64,000 bases of DNA from Myxococcales bacterium. Its GTDB lineage: Bacteria > Myxococcota_A > Polyangia > Haliangiales > Haliangiaceae. Below the pieces are notes generated by a model. It searched no databases. It saw only the letters and a list, made by a program, of their open reading frames with translations, and was not told the origin of the DNA. The stretch spans positions 434,001-498,000 of the forward strand of contig JADKKI010000002.1 in assembly GCA_016720595.1 (NCBI GenBank), given 5' to 3'. Each line of letters starts with the position of its first letter. Within the stretch, counting starts at the first letter, position 1. Below, one piece after another: positions 28,101 to 35,411 of the stretch. Both the position numbers and the translations under genes were made by a program.

Positions 28101-29878
28101 TTGCGCAGCTGCGCCCACAGCGCGGGTGCGTCGAGCGCCTCGACCGCATCGGTGAACCCGTCCTCGACCTCGGTGACCAGCGCGCGGTGACGGTGGGAGA
28201 GCTGGAGGAACGCCAGCGGATCACGCGGCACCTCGATGGTCCCCGTCCCGCGAGCGCGGATCAGCGCGATCTTCTCACCGACGTCGTCGCCGCGCCCGGA
28301 CTTGATGTGCGTGAGCATCTCCGCACCGGGGCGCGAGGACCCGGCCGCGAGCGATGCGAGCGCGCCGAGGGCCACCAGCTGGTCGCGGGTCCGGGTGACC
28401 AGGTGCGGAACGAGCGAGGACACCTCGCGCACGGCGTCGGCGAGCGCCGTCGCGGCGCGGCTCGCCTCGTCGAGCGCGGCGATCGCGCTGGCACTCCCAC
28501 CCTCGGGAAGCCGCTCGAGCGTGGACGCGCGCCACGGGTGCGTGGCCACGGGCTCGACGGGCAGCGCCGCCTCGGCGAGCGCGGTCACCGCGAGCTTGCG
28601 GCGATCGAACGTCGCCCGATCGAGGCCGACGGCATCCCGCTCCGCGAGGTCGGCGCGCGGCGTGGTACGGAGCTCGACGAGACGGCCGAGCACCTCGTGC
28701 ACCGAGCGACCGAACGGCCCGCTCTTGTGGAGCGCCGCGACGTAGACGTCGAGTGCGCTGCGAAGCTCCGCGAGCCGTGCATCATCGCCGCTCGGCCCGG
28801 TGCCGGGGCGGAACGAGCGATCGAACACGCGCCCGAGCTGGGCCACGATCGAGCTCCGCGTGGTGGTGGACGACGACACGGGGAGGCAGAACTCGCCGAG
28901 CCCGACCTGCGACAGGCGCTCGCGGACCACGTCGAGGGCGCCGAGCTGCTCGCTGACAAACAGCACGGTCTTCCCGTCGCTGATGCAGTGCGCGATCAGG
29001 TTCGCGATGGTCTGCGATGCGCCGGTGCCGGGGGCGGCCTCGAGCACGAAGCTCGCACCCGCCGCGGCCGCCGCGACCGCTGCGAGCTGGCTGCCGTCCG
29101 CATCGAGCGGGGCCACCACCTCGGCGACCGGGCGCGGGCGCGTCACCGCCTCGGCCGCCGCGATCGAGGGCTGACCGAACGGTGCGGCATCCGCACGGGA
29201 GAGGTGCGCGAGCACGGGGCTCGCGAGCAGCGGGCTCTCGGGGGTCGCCGCGGCTTCGAGATCGCGCCAGATCGTCTGCGCCTCGAGGGAGAACAGGCCG
29301 AGGTGAGCCGTGCGCTCGACCTTCCAACCCGGCCGCGTGACCGCGATGCCCTCGGCCGCATCGAGAAGACCAAGCAGGTCGAGCGAGACCTCGGGATCGT
29401 CATCGCCGGGGACGGCCAGGACCACGCCGAACTCGCGCTGCAGCTTCTCGACGAGGAGCAGGTTGATCCGCGGCTCGATGCCCTCACGGCCGACCAGGCG
29501 AAGCCCGGCGCCGGTGGCGCGCTCGAGCTCGGCCGGCCACAGCGCGAGGGGAGCCGTGTGAACCGCTCCGCCGGCATCGCACCAGGTGAGCGTTCCGAGG
29601 CCGAGCCACAAGATGTGCACGCCGCGCTCGGCGAGCTCGGTGCGTGCCCGCCGCCGCATGATCGTCAGGGCGTGCTCGAGCTCGGGCGTGGTCAGGGGCA
29701 CGCGCAGCCACCCGGTCTCGACGGCCGGATCGCAGCCCGCCTCGAACGCGAAGGCACCACCTCCGGCGAGCGTGAGGGCGACCTTGACCGGATCGGCTCC
29801 GGGCAGCGGCAACAGCGTCCTGCTCTCCGCCAGGTGGAGCAGGCGATTGCTCGCCGAGAGATCGAGCAACGACACCAT
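25127..29878 (-). CDS. DUF4011-type helicase with MTES_1575-like nuclease and DUF3320 domains; Walker A lysine missing
   Basis: 1583 residues. N-terminal DUF4011-like segment (LLDLSASNRLLHLAES), split superfamily-1 helicase core, then an endonuclease-like domain at about 1235-1330 (QVGCGAYKLDLAVID, LAIEHDG, DRDRLRGQVLAQLGW, RIWGLDWW) and a DUF3320-like winged-helix C-terminus (about 1400-1490). This architecture occurs in predicted anti-phage and DNA-processing proteins. The Walker A loop reads PGTGASQT: Ala287 replaces the invariant lysine (PGTGKSQT in relatives I know). Walker B (VVVFDEAS, about residue 955), VGDSQQLPPS and LTWHYRSKHEDVI look intact. So it binds but may not hydrolyse ATP normally, unless the codon is an error. 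Stands alone; no modification or toxin partner adjacent. Confidence 0.88.
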   Translation of the reverse strand: MVSLLDLSASNRLLHLAESRTLLPLPGADPVKVALTLAGGGAFAFEAGCDPAVETGWLRVPLTTPELEHALTIMRRRARTELAERGVHILWLGLGTLTWCDAGGAVHTAPLALWPAELERATGAGLRLVGREGIEPRINLLLVEKLQREFGVVLAVPGDDDPEVSLDLLGLLDAAEGIAVTRPGWKVERTAHLGLFSLEAQTIWRDLEAAATPESPLLASPVLAHLSRADAAPFGQPSIAAAEAVTRPRPVAEVVAPLDADGSQLAAVAAAAAGASFVLEAAPGTGASQTIANLIAHCISDGKTVLFVSEQLGALDVVRERLSQVGLGEFCLPVSSSTTTRSSIVAQLGRVFDRSFRPGTGPSGDDARLAELRSALDVYVAALHKSGPFGRSVHEVLGRLVELRTTPRADLAERDAVGLDRATFDRRKLAVTALAEAALPVEPVATHPWRASTLERLPEGGSASAIAALDEASRAATALADAVREVSSLVPHLVTRTRDQLVALGALASLAAGSSRPGAEMLTHIKSGRGDDVGEKIALIRARGTGTIEVPRDPLAFLQLSHRHRALVTEVEDGFTDAVEALDAPALWAQLRKWTTSMGPLRYVALRAARAEIKAAAMPAQLETDGAMISALEAVMAERACRAALLGAAEPARRWFGELGGDPLALDLGKLDAAVGWAAELRKAFDAVDLTETTLGTQREHLRAAAWRGLVAQVAAGPSASAADLAPFARLAEAVARWLPALATLATTIGIDAVTLGAGDDHLTALRERVETLRLAVDSLREWVAFHTARHGALAAGVGPAVGAIERGDLGAAELADAWERATLLAWGDAELTDTPALAQFHGASHHAQVSAFADLDRGALALSRARALVRLADRVPRIAGKLDAASKDPVTVELRILMQELERPRGHRSLRTLFAELPTILPRLAPCLMMTPAGVSQYLDPASSRFDVVVFDEASRIPTAMAIGALGRATSAVIVGDSQQLPPSDGSTSLLADCLAAKLPVLSLTWHYRSKHEDVIAFANQRYYGDRLQVFPAAQSSPDLGVAWRRIDGAFDREGSGANRIEAEAVVAEAIARLRDPNQRTRSLGIIAGCAAQQELIEDLLDAALLGEPSGPVAAQPLMVKELGALRDDDDRDVILLSIGYGPALDGVMTMNLGALSEPHGPRALAAALTRAREQLLVFSSFAPEDLHDDAAPAVRDLAAFLTFARAGGGAGRPAETVAPASPITAAIARTLAERGWAVRHQVGCGAYKLDLAVIDPSDPERYVLAIEHDGLAYAAAPVARDRDRLRGQVLAQLGWRLHRIWGLDWWADPEREIQRAHGAIVTAIAANRQRRAPVAPPKARAARASSQLLVATGSAPAVKIPARGEPVIAAGSGPTEATPLAAYEGNTTPTRIKRGTIAIGPYTAAAIPNGRRTPDDLFAPRHLAELGKVVEQVLAAEAPMHVDLLARRVGGYFGIGRVTQRVTDQVRVALSGRGRWGEEQDVVWRLDQDPDGVPPVRVAGQGPTAKRDIGEVPLSELASAARIVVERASGIAPNDLVRDAARLLGFARITEQVVERVTLAVRLAAARELIQINDNKAKLPD

Positions 29879-29976
29879 CCAACTCTCGACACGCGGCTTC
29901 GATCGATCACGCGCTCAATCTACGCCACTTGGATCGTTCCTCGTCGAGAACGGCCGCACGCGGAGAGATCCCGAGA

Positions 29977-30993
29977 TCACTCCACGAGCGTGAGCAGGTG
30001 CCGCGGGTGGTGGCGCTCGCCCCAGTCCGCGGGGCCGCCCTGCTTCGCGGCGAGCACGCGCGCTACCCAGGACGGCGGGATCGCGGCCACGCCATCTCGC
30101 GCACCGAGCAGCGCACCGACGATCGCGCTGTTGGTATCGGCATCGCCGCCGCGGCTCGCAACGTCGACGAGCGCGTCGTGCCACGACGGCGTGTGCACGA
30201 GGTGCCAGAACGCCAGGCGGAACGCGACCCGCACGAAGCCGGCCGTCTTGTGGAGGTGCAGCCCAGCCCCGTACACGTCGGGCTGTGCGGCCGCCGCCGC
30301 GTCGAGATCGGCCTCGAGCGCGATCCGGCCATGCGCCACCAGCTCGCGCTCGACCGGATCTTCCTCGGCCCACGCGCCGGCGAGCCGCAGCGTCGCGGCA
30401 GCCAGGGCGGCGCGGGCGGCGCCGAGCATGTCGTCCCCGCCGCGGATCGCATGCGCGATCGCCGCATCGAACGCCGCGCACGCCAGCGCGCACCGAGGAT
30501 CGGCGTGCGTGATCATCGATTCGGCGAGCGCCGCGTCGAGCAACACCTGGAGCGGGGCTCCAGCGAGGGCGACCCCCAGGGGCGCCGTGCGCATCAGGGA
30601 GCCGTTGCCGGCCGCGTGGTGCTGGCTCGCTCGCCAGGTGTCCTTGCCCGCCGAATGGGCGGACTCGCCACGCTCGATGCGGTCGAGCGCCCCACGCGTC
30701 TGGTTCCCGATGTCGAACGCACCGTCCATCCAAGCGACGTAGCGGGCGGCCACGTCGTCCACGTCGAGACCGCCGCGATCACGAAGGCTGCGTGCCAGGC
30801 ACACCGCGAGCTGGGTGTCGTCGGTCACCGCCCCGGGTGCCAGGTCGAACGGCCCGCCACCCACCACGTCGGTCGCCGGGCGAGTGGCCAGGATCGGGTA
30901 CGCGGGCTGATCGATCCGCTCGAACTCGTACGTCGTTCCCAGCGCATCTCCGACGGCCAGTCCCAGCAGAGCTCCGCGTGCGCGTTCGTTCAT
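29977..30993 (-). CDS. ADP-ribosylglycohydrolase (DraG/ARH family)
   Basis: 338 residues from ATG 30993; a GTG at 31011 would add six residues but overlaps the best -10 element. All-helical DraG fold: GALLGLAVGDALGTTYEF at the start, metal-binding TDDTQLAVCLARSL, GNGSLMRTAPLGV and the late GGDADTNSAIVGALLGA with metal-binding Asp residues. Removes ADP-ribose from proteins or small molecules. The gene is 98 bases upstream of the giant helicase on the same strand, so co-expression is possible. Confidence 0.93.
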   Translation of the reverse strand: MNERARGALLGLAVGDALGTTYEFERIDQPAYPILATRPATDVVGGGPFDLAPGAVTDDTQLAVCLARSLRDRGGLDVDDVAARYVAWMDGAFDIGNQTRGALDRIERGESAHSAGKDTWRASQHHAAGNGSLMRTAPLGVALAGAPLQVLLDAALAESMITHADPRCALACAAFDAAIAHAIRGGDDMLGAARAALAAATLRLAGAWAEEDPVERELVAHGRIALEADLDAAAAAQPDVYGAGLHLHKTAGFVRVAFRLAFWHLVHTPSWHDALVDVASRGGDADTNSAIVGALLGARDGVAAIPPSWVARVLAAKQGGPADWGERHHPRHLLTLVE

Positions 30994-31002
30994 ATCGTGT
31001 TC

Positions 31003-31030
31003 ATTGTACACTAAGACGAATGGCGCGCAA
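31003..31030 (-). promoter_or_regulatory. Sigma-70-like promoter for the ADP-ribosylglycohydrolase gene
   Basis: On the minus strand TTGCGC, a 16-base spacer and TACAAT (five of six matches to the -10 consensus). Transcription would start only two or three bases before the ATG at 30993, giving an almost leaderless message. Prediction from pattern only. Confidence 0.35.
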
Positions 31031-31106
31031 GCACGTAGTAGGCTCGGGCGAGGCGCTCGCCGCCAAGCTGCACGAGGTCGGCATCCGGCTGCGGTAGGCT
31101 CGTTGG

Positions 31107-31463
31107 ATGTCTGTCTCCATGCACAAGGGTGGTTGCCACTGCGGCGCCGTCCGGTTCTCCGTCGAGATCGATCCCGTGGTCGAGGCGATCACCTGCAACT
31201 GCTCGATGTGCGGTCGCTCTGGCTCGTTTCTCCAGTTCGTCGTCCCCGACAAGTTCACGCTCGAGCAAGGCGATGCGAACCTGACGAGCTACCGGTTCAA
31301 CAAGCACGTCATCGACCACGTGTTCTGCGCCACCTGCGGCATCAAGCCGTTCGCGCGCGGCAAGAGCCCCAAGGGCGACATGATCGCGATCAACGTGCGC
31401 TGCCTGGACGGCGTCGATCCGTTCGACGTGCCGACCAAGCAGTTCGACGGCCGCAGACTCTAA
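31107..31463 (+). CDS. GFA/Mss4-like zinc protein
   Basis: 118 residues. Two zinc-binding clusters of the GFA (glutathione-dependent formaldehyde-activating) family: GGCHCGAVRFSVE, then CNCSMCGRSG in the middle and FCATCGIKPFARGK. The family fold is a beta-tent with structural zinc; despite the name most members have no shown formaldehyde activity. A later Met (31119) is an alternative start that keeps all conserved residues. Converges with the kinase-like gene. Confidence 0.9.
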   Translation: MSVSMHKGGCHCGAVRFSVEIDPVVEAITCNCSMCGRSGSFLQFVVPDKFTLEQGDANLTSYRFNKHVIDHVFCATCGIKPFARGKSPKGDMIAINVRCLDGVDPFDVPTKQFDGRRL

Positions 31464-31466
31464 GCG

Positions 31467-31492
31467 CCAGGCCGAAACCGGGCCGCGCCTGG
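31467..31492. terminator. Possible bidirectional hairpin between convergent genes
   Basis: CCAGGC and GCCTGG form a 6-bp stem with a 14-base GC-rich loop between the GFA stop and the kinase-like gene stop. There is no T run on either side, so this is only a weak candidate. Confidence 0.25.
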
Positions 31493-31493
31493 T

Positions 31494-32987
31494 TCAGACC
31501 TTCTTGTTGCGGCGCTGCTGGAACGAATACGGACGGTGCGACGGGCCCTTCTTGTCGTCGTCGTCGCTGCCATCGACGGGCGTGCCCGCGAGGGGCTCCT
31601 CGGCGCCCGGCCGGAACTTGATCGACGACAGCGGGCTGTCACCGACGAGCACCCGGTCTCCGCCGCCGAGCAGCGAGTCCATGCCCTCGAGCTTGTCGAT
31701 GTCGTCGAGGATGTCGTCGACCGTGGCGTAGCGCTCGGCCTTCGCGTCGCGCGTCATCCGATCGAAGATGTCATCGACGCCGCGCGGCATGCTCGGGTTG
31801 ACCTGCGATGGCATCGGCGAGCGGCGGCCCGGCAGCTTCCGGGTCAACAGCTCGTAGAAGATGATGCCCAGCGCGTAGATATCGCCCTGCGGTCCGGCGG
31901 CCATCGGATCGGTATAGAGCTCCGGCGCCATGTACGCGACGTTGCCCATGCCGACGTAGATCTGCCGGATCACGGCGTGGTCGCGCTCGACGATCCGCGT
32001 GAAGCCGAAGTCCGAGACCTTGACGTTGCCGTAGCCATCGATCAGCAGCTGCTCAGGCTTGAGACCGCGGTGATACACGCGCTGAGCGTGCGCGGCGCGC
32101 AGCGCGTGCAGCGTCTGGAGCAGGTACTTGAACACGAGCTCGACCGGCAGCTCCTCGGCATCGTTGATCAGGCGGCGCGCCGAGCCATTGGGCGCGAGCT
32201 CGGTGACGACGTTCGGGTACTCGGTCCACAGGTTGACGTCGTGGATCGGCAGGATGTTCGGGTGCGCGAGATTGCCCCACGCGCGCACGACATCGGTGAA
32301 CCGCCGCACGATCTCGTTGCGCTGGTCCTCGCTGAAGAAGCCGAACAGGTCACGCACTTCCTTGAGCGCGACCTCGCGATTGAGCGCGACCTGGCGGGCC
32401 CGGTACACGGTGCCCATGCCGCCCGAGCCGATCGACGCGAGCTTCTCGTAGCGGTTCTCCATGTCGGCGCCGAGCTGGATCTCGCCGCCCGCGACTGCAG
32501 AGGGACGTCCACCCGAGGTCGTCATCTTCGGATCCTTTCGCGGTAGCGGTGCTGCTTGAGAGACCTCGCGCTCGCGCTCGCGCTCGCGCGGCGGAGGCTC
32601 GGTACGAACGCCCGAGCTGAGCACGCCCGATTGCGTACCCATCGGGACCTGGGCACCGGGCACGGCCATCGCCCTGCTCTGCCGGAGCTTCTTGAAGTGA
32701 CTGACCGCGCGCTCGGTGAACTCGGTCAGGTTCCCGCCGTTGACCACGGTCTCCCCCTCGGGAGACACCTCGAGGGACTCGTTGCCCCGGTCGTGGCGCA
32801 GGTATCCCGACTTCTCGAGGAATCCGATGTACTCGGCGAACGGAATCGACACCGCGCCTTCGCACACCCGGCGGATGTCGTCGTAACGGTTCTGCCGTCC
32901 GTAACGGGCCTCCGCCATCACGTTCGCGAGGATGAAGCGTGCCTCTTCGCAGAGGACTTCCTTCGTGACCTTGGCGCGGCCTTCCAT
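31494..32987 (-). CDS. Ser/Thr kinase-fold protein lacking the catalytic aspartate (likely pseudokinase)
   Basis: 497 residues from ATG 32987. N-terminal winged-helix-like region (about 30-85, GYLRHDRGNESLEVSPEGETVV), then a low-complexity REREREREV linker, then a protein-kinase fold from about 178. Glycine loop IGSGGMGTVYRA, ATP lysine K209 (VALKEV) and DFG (Asp326, VSDFGFTR) are present, but the catalytic loop reads YHRGLKPEQLL: Gly308 replaces the catalytic Asp of HRD and Gln replaces the metal-binding Asn of LKPEN. The APE motif (YMAPELY) and GDIYALGIIFYELLT are intact, so folding is likely kept. It may bind ATP and act as scaffold or regulator rather than phosphotransferase. Confidence 0.88.
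   Translation of the reverse strand: MEGRAKVTKEVLCEEARFILANVMAEARYGRQNRYDDIRRVCEGAVSIPFAEYIGFLEKSGYLRHDRGNESLEVSPEGETVVNGGNLTEFTERAVSHFKKLRQSRAMAVPGAQVPMGTQSGVLSSGVRTEPPPREREREREVSQAAPLPRKDPKMTTSGGRPSAVAGGEIQLGADMENRYEKLASIGSGGMGTVYRARQVALNREVALKEVRDLFGFFSEDQRNEIVRRFTDVVRAWGNLAHPNILPIHDVNLWTEYPNVVTELAPNGSARRLINDAEELPVELVFKYLLQTLHALRAAHAQRVYHRGLKPEQLLIDGYGNVKVSDFGFTRIVERDHAVIRQIYVGMGNVAYMAPELYTDPMAAGPQGDIYALGIIFYELLTRKLPGRRSPMPSQVNPSMPRGVDDIFDRMTRDAKAERYATVDDILDDIDKLEGMDSLLGGGDRVLVGDSPLSSIKFRPGAEEPLAGTPVDGSDDDDKKGPSHRPYSFQQRRNKKV
32565..32590. repeat. Hexanucleotide microsatellite inside the kinase-like gene
   Basis: About four tandem copies of a CGCGCT-type hexamer that encode the alternating Arg-Glu linker before the kinase domain. 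Unit length is a multiple of three, so copy-number changes would only alter linker length. Confidence 0.6.
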
Positions 32988-33024
32988 CCAGCGAATTGTA
33001 GGCAGCTCACGGAGATAGAAGCAA

Positions 33025-33447
33025 TTACGCGGGCGGGCCCTCTGCGACGAGACGGTCAACGAGTGGACGATCGGCCGGGAGGATGTCCCAGGGCCCGGGG
33101 AGGTCTGGAGTGGCCACCCAGGCCAGATCGGCGACCTCGACCGTGCGTGGCGGCGCCGAATCAGCTGCCAGGCGGCAGGCATAGACCAGCATCACCAGGT
33201 CAAACGTCGGGTAGGCGTGGAACAGCACCTCCCAGATCTTGCCGACCACGGCGGTGATCCCGAGCTCCTCCATCAGCTCGCGCGCCAGCGCCGCCACGGG
33301 GGACTCGCCGGGCTCGACCTTCCCGCCCGGGAACTCCCACTGCAGCGGCAGGCTCTGATCGGCGCGGCGCTGGGTGATGAGGACCCGGCGATCCTCACCG
33401 ATGATGAGGCCCGCCACCACGAGCTTGCGAGCGCGCGGCTCGGTCAT
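33025..33447 (-). CDS. Nudix hydrolase (MutT-like)
   Basis: 140 residues. Nudix box GGKVEPGESPVAALARELMEELGI matches GX5EX7REUXEEXGU in every key position. N-terminal KLVVAGLIIGEDRRVLITQRRADQSLPLQWEFPG is close to MutT/8-oxo-dGTP-type members. Likely cleans up oxidised nucleotides or a related nucleoside diphosphate derivative. ATG overlaps the stop of the NRDE gene (ATGA), so the two are cotranscribed. Confidence 0.92.
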   Translation of the reverse strand: MTEPRARKLVVAGLIIGEDRRVLITQRRADQSLPLQWEFPGGKVEPGESPVAALARELMEELGITAVVGKIWEVLFHAYPTFDLVMLVYACRLAADSAPPRTVEVADLAWVATPDLPGPWDILPADRPLVDRLVAEGPPA

Positions 33448-34217
33448 GCCGCCTCGAGGACAGCGCGCTGATCGACCAGCTGCGCCGTGCATGGTGGACC
33501 ATCGGCGTGGAGATAGTCGATCACGCGGCCCGGCCCCAGCGCGAGGATCGTCGCCGAGCGGGTCCCGTAGTGCGCGCTGTGGATGCACGTGGCCGTCAGC
33601 TCTCGCGCGAGCCCCGGCTCGAGGTGCGACGGCGGGACCCGCTCGAGTGGGACCCGCGTATGATCGGCGAGCGCCCGCTGGAGCTGCGGTACGAGGGCGG
33701 GCCATCCGGCGTCCACGCCCCCCAGCGCGCGCTCGATCGCCGCGTGCAGTCGCTCCCCCCGGGGGAACCCCGCGGCACCGAGCGCGTCGTTACACAGCAC
33801 GTGGATCCCCGGCGCGAGCTTCACGATCTCGAGCGTACCCTCCTGGCGTGCGTAGGCGATCGAGACCCCGCCGGCATCCCCCCAGACGAGGTTCATGCTC
33901 GCGTAGCGGGTGGGATCGAGGGCGGCGACGTACGCATCCGGATCCGCGGCCGCGGCCAGCTCCTTCACCGCGAGTCCGCGGGATCGCAGACCGAGCGGTG
34001 GTGTGGCGAGCGCGCGCTGGTTGGTGACGGCCGCGAACCGGCCGGTCCGATGCACTGCGAGCCACGTTCCCCCCGACAGCGCGTCGACACCACCGACGAG
34101 TGCACCACCGAGCGGTTCGGGTGGGCGGGTCGGACGCGCGTACAGCTCGTCGCGATTCGCGGCCACTACGAGTGGTGCGGAGGCGACGACTTCGATGAGG
34201 AGAGCGATCGTGCACAT
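33444..34217 (-). CDS. NRDE-family (TANGO2-like) protein
   Basis: 257 residues. Begins MCTIALL with the family's N-terminal Cys exposed after Met removal, as in Ntn-hydrolases, then AANRDELYARPTRP (the NRDE motif), GGTWLAVHRTGRFAAVTN and a C-terminal HYGTRSATILAL. Family members have been linked to haem or lipid trafficking in eukaryotes (TANGO2/HRG-9); bacterial role unclear. The ATG at 34217 was preferred because the Met-Cys start is invariant, although the frame is open further upstream. Divergent from the DUF507 gene with an 84-base, relatively AT-rich gap. Confidence 0.88.
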   Translation of the reverse strand: MCTIALLIEVVASAPLVVAANRDELYARPTRPPEPLGGALVGGVDALSGGTWLAVHRTGRFAAVTNQRALATPPLGLRSRGLAVKELAAAADPDAYVAALDPTRYASMNLVWGDAGGVSIAYARQEGTLEIVKLAPGIHVLCNDALGAAGFPRGERLHAAIERALGGVDAGWPALVPQLQRALADHTRVPLERVPPSHLEPGLARELTATCIHSAHYGTRSATILALGPGRVIDYLHADGPPCTAQLVDQRAVLEAA

Positions 34218-34263
34218 CGACGGAAAAACCTTAGAAAACGCAAGCGAGAGTATGCAGCGCGCC

Positions 34264-34292
34264 TTGCATGTGTGGCCTGTGGACCCTACAGT
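34264..34292 (+). promoter_or_regulatory. Sigma-70-like promoter for the DUF507 gene
   Basis: TTGCAT, 17-base spacer, TACAGT. The predicted transcription start falls about three bases before the ATG at 34302, again almost leaderless. Pattern-based only. Confidence 0.45.
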
Positions 34293-34301
34293 GCCGGCGA
34301 G

Positions 34302-34817
34302 ATGAGACTGTATCCAGGGAAGGTCGATAGCATCGCGGCCGAGATCATCACGACGATGACCCAGGCGGGTGACATCGAGGTCAGCGACAACAACGAGGCG
34401 CAGGCCGATGCCGCGTCCGTCCTCAAGGAATACATCCGTCTCGACAAAGAGCTCACGGAGCGCGCCAAGGACATCCTGGAGATCCGCGGCCTTCCGTACA
34501 GCCACCTCGGCCGCACCAAGCGCCAGCTCGCGGATCAGAAGGAGTTCGGCCTCGGCGAAGAGGGCCTGTCCTGGATCGCGAATCAGATGCTCGAGGCGTT
34601 CATGTCGTCGCGGCACATCGACGAGGTGTTCGCCGAGGACAACATCCTCCGCCGCAAGATCAAGGACATCTGCAAGAAGCACATGCAGGTGGACGAAGCG
34701 ATCGATCAGGAAGTCCGCGATCGGATCAAGAACCTCGAGGAAGGCACCCAGGCGTGGGACGTCGAGTACTCGAAGGTCCTCGACCAGATCAAGGGCAAGC
34801 ACGGCATCAAAGAGTAA
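34302..34817 (+). CDS. DUF507 family protein
   Basis: 171 residues, about the usual length for this family, which is found mostly in deltaproteobacterial-type and thermophilic bacteria. Starts MRLYPGKVDSIAAEII, highly charged and helical throughout, with QLADQKEFGLGEEGLSWIANQML in the middle and IKDICKKHMQVDEAIDQEVRDRIKNLEEGTQAWDVEYSKV at the end (only key parts quoted). No signal peptide or enzyme motif. Function unknown. Confidence 0.88.
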   Translation: MRLYPGKVDSIAAEIITTMTQAGDIEVSDNNEAQADAASVLKEYIRLDKELTERAKDILEIRGLPYSHLGRTKRQLADQKEFGLGEEGLSWIANQMLEAFMSSRHIDEVFAEDNILRRKIKDICKKHMQVDEAIDQEVRDRIKNLEEGTQAWDVEYSKVLDQIKGKHGIKE

Positions 34818-34998
34818 CTGCGAGTAACTGCGACTAGCTGCGGGTACGCGGTCCGGCAGGGCTACTCCGGCCCGCTGTAGACCACGAAGTATTCGAACGC
34901 GACGGTGAGGTCGCCATGGACGCGAAGCCCGTCGCGGAGTTACGGCGGCGTGAGCGATGCCACTTGGCTCTCGACGCGATTCGGGCACAGTGGAGAGG

Positions 34999-35406
34999 AT
35001 GGGTCCTCGACACTGCGATGCGTGCGCGAGCCAGCCTGCGATGCAGTGCGGGCGGTGCGCCACCACGCGCTGCGCGGCCCATGCGCTGCGCCCCGGCGAG
35101 CGCTGCGATGGCTGCGAGCAAGACTGGGAGGAGGAGGCGCCCACCCGCCGTCAGGCCAAGGTCCTGTTCGCACCCCCGATCGCGATCATCGCAGGTGGCG
35201 TCCTGTTCGGCTTGCTGTTGCCGGTGTCGATCGGCGGCATGCTCGGTGCGACCGTGATGGCCGCACTCGCGGCGGGCACCGCGCTCGGTGCCGGCGCGGG
35301 CATGTGCAAGGTCGTCGATCGCAGCGCGCGGGCGATGTTCCTCCGCGAACGCGCCAGCGGCTTGCCGAAGGCGCGCCTGCTGGCGGCGCCGCGCGACCTT
35401 CGCTGA
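34999..35406 (+). CDS. Zinc-ribbon membrane protein, unknown function
   Basis: 135 residues from ATG 34999, directly preceded by GGAGAGG (a close ribosome-binding site). The N-terminus carries paired Cys/His motifs (CDACASQP, CGRCATTRCAAH, CDGCEQDW), resembling a B-box/zinc-ribbon module, then a Lys-flanked membrane region with one or two hydrophobic helices (about 55-105, rich in Gly and Ala) and a basic C-terminus. Such 'zinc ribbon plus helices' proteins are common in myxobacteria but uncharacterised. Converges with the creatininase-family gene. Confidence 0.75.
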   Translation: MGPRHCDACASQPAMQCGRCATTRCAAHALRPGERCDGCEQDWEEEAPTRRQAKVLFAPPIAIIAGGVLFGLLLPVSIGGMLGATVMAALAAGTALGAGAGMCKVVDRSARAMFLRERASGLPKARLLAAPRDLR

Positions 35407-35411
35407 GCAGC

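Noticed and set aside
27338..30742. 1134-codon open frame on the plus strand opposite the helicase and ADP-ribosylglycohydrolase genes
   Set aside because: Arg/Glu/Leu-rich shadow of GC-biased codons; no family motif, while the minus strand has clear conserved domains.
31020..31097. 25-codon plus-strand ORF (MARKHVVGSGEALAAKLHEVGIRLR) before the GFA gene
   Set aside because: Overlaps the predicted promoter of the divergent gene, has no clear ribosome-binding site and no known homologue; too short to support.
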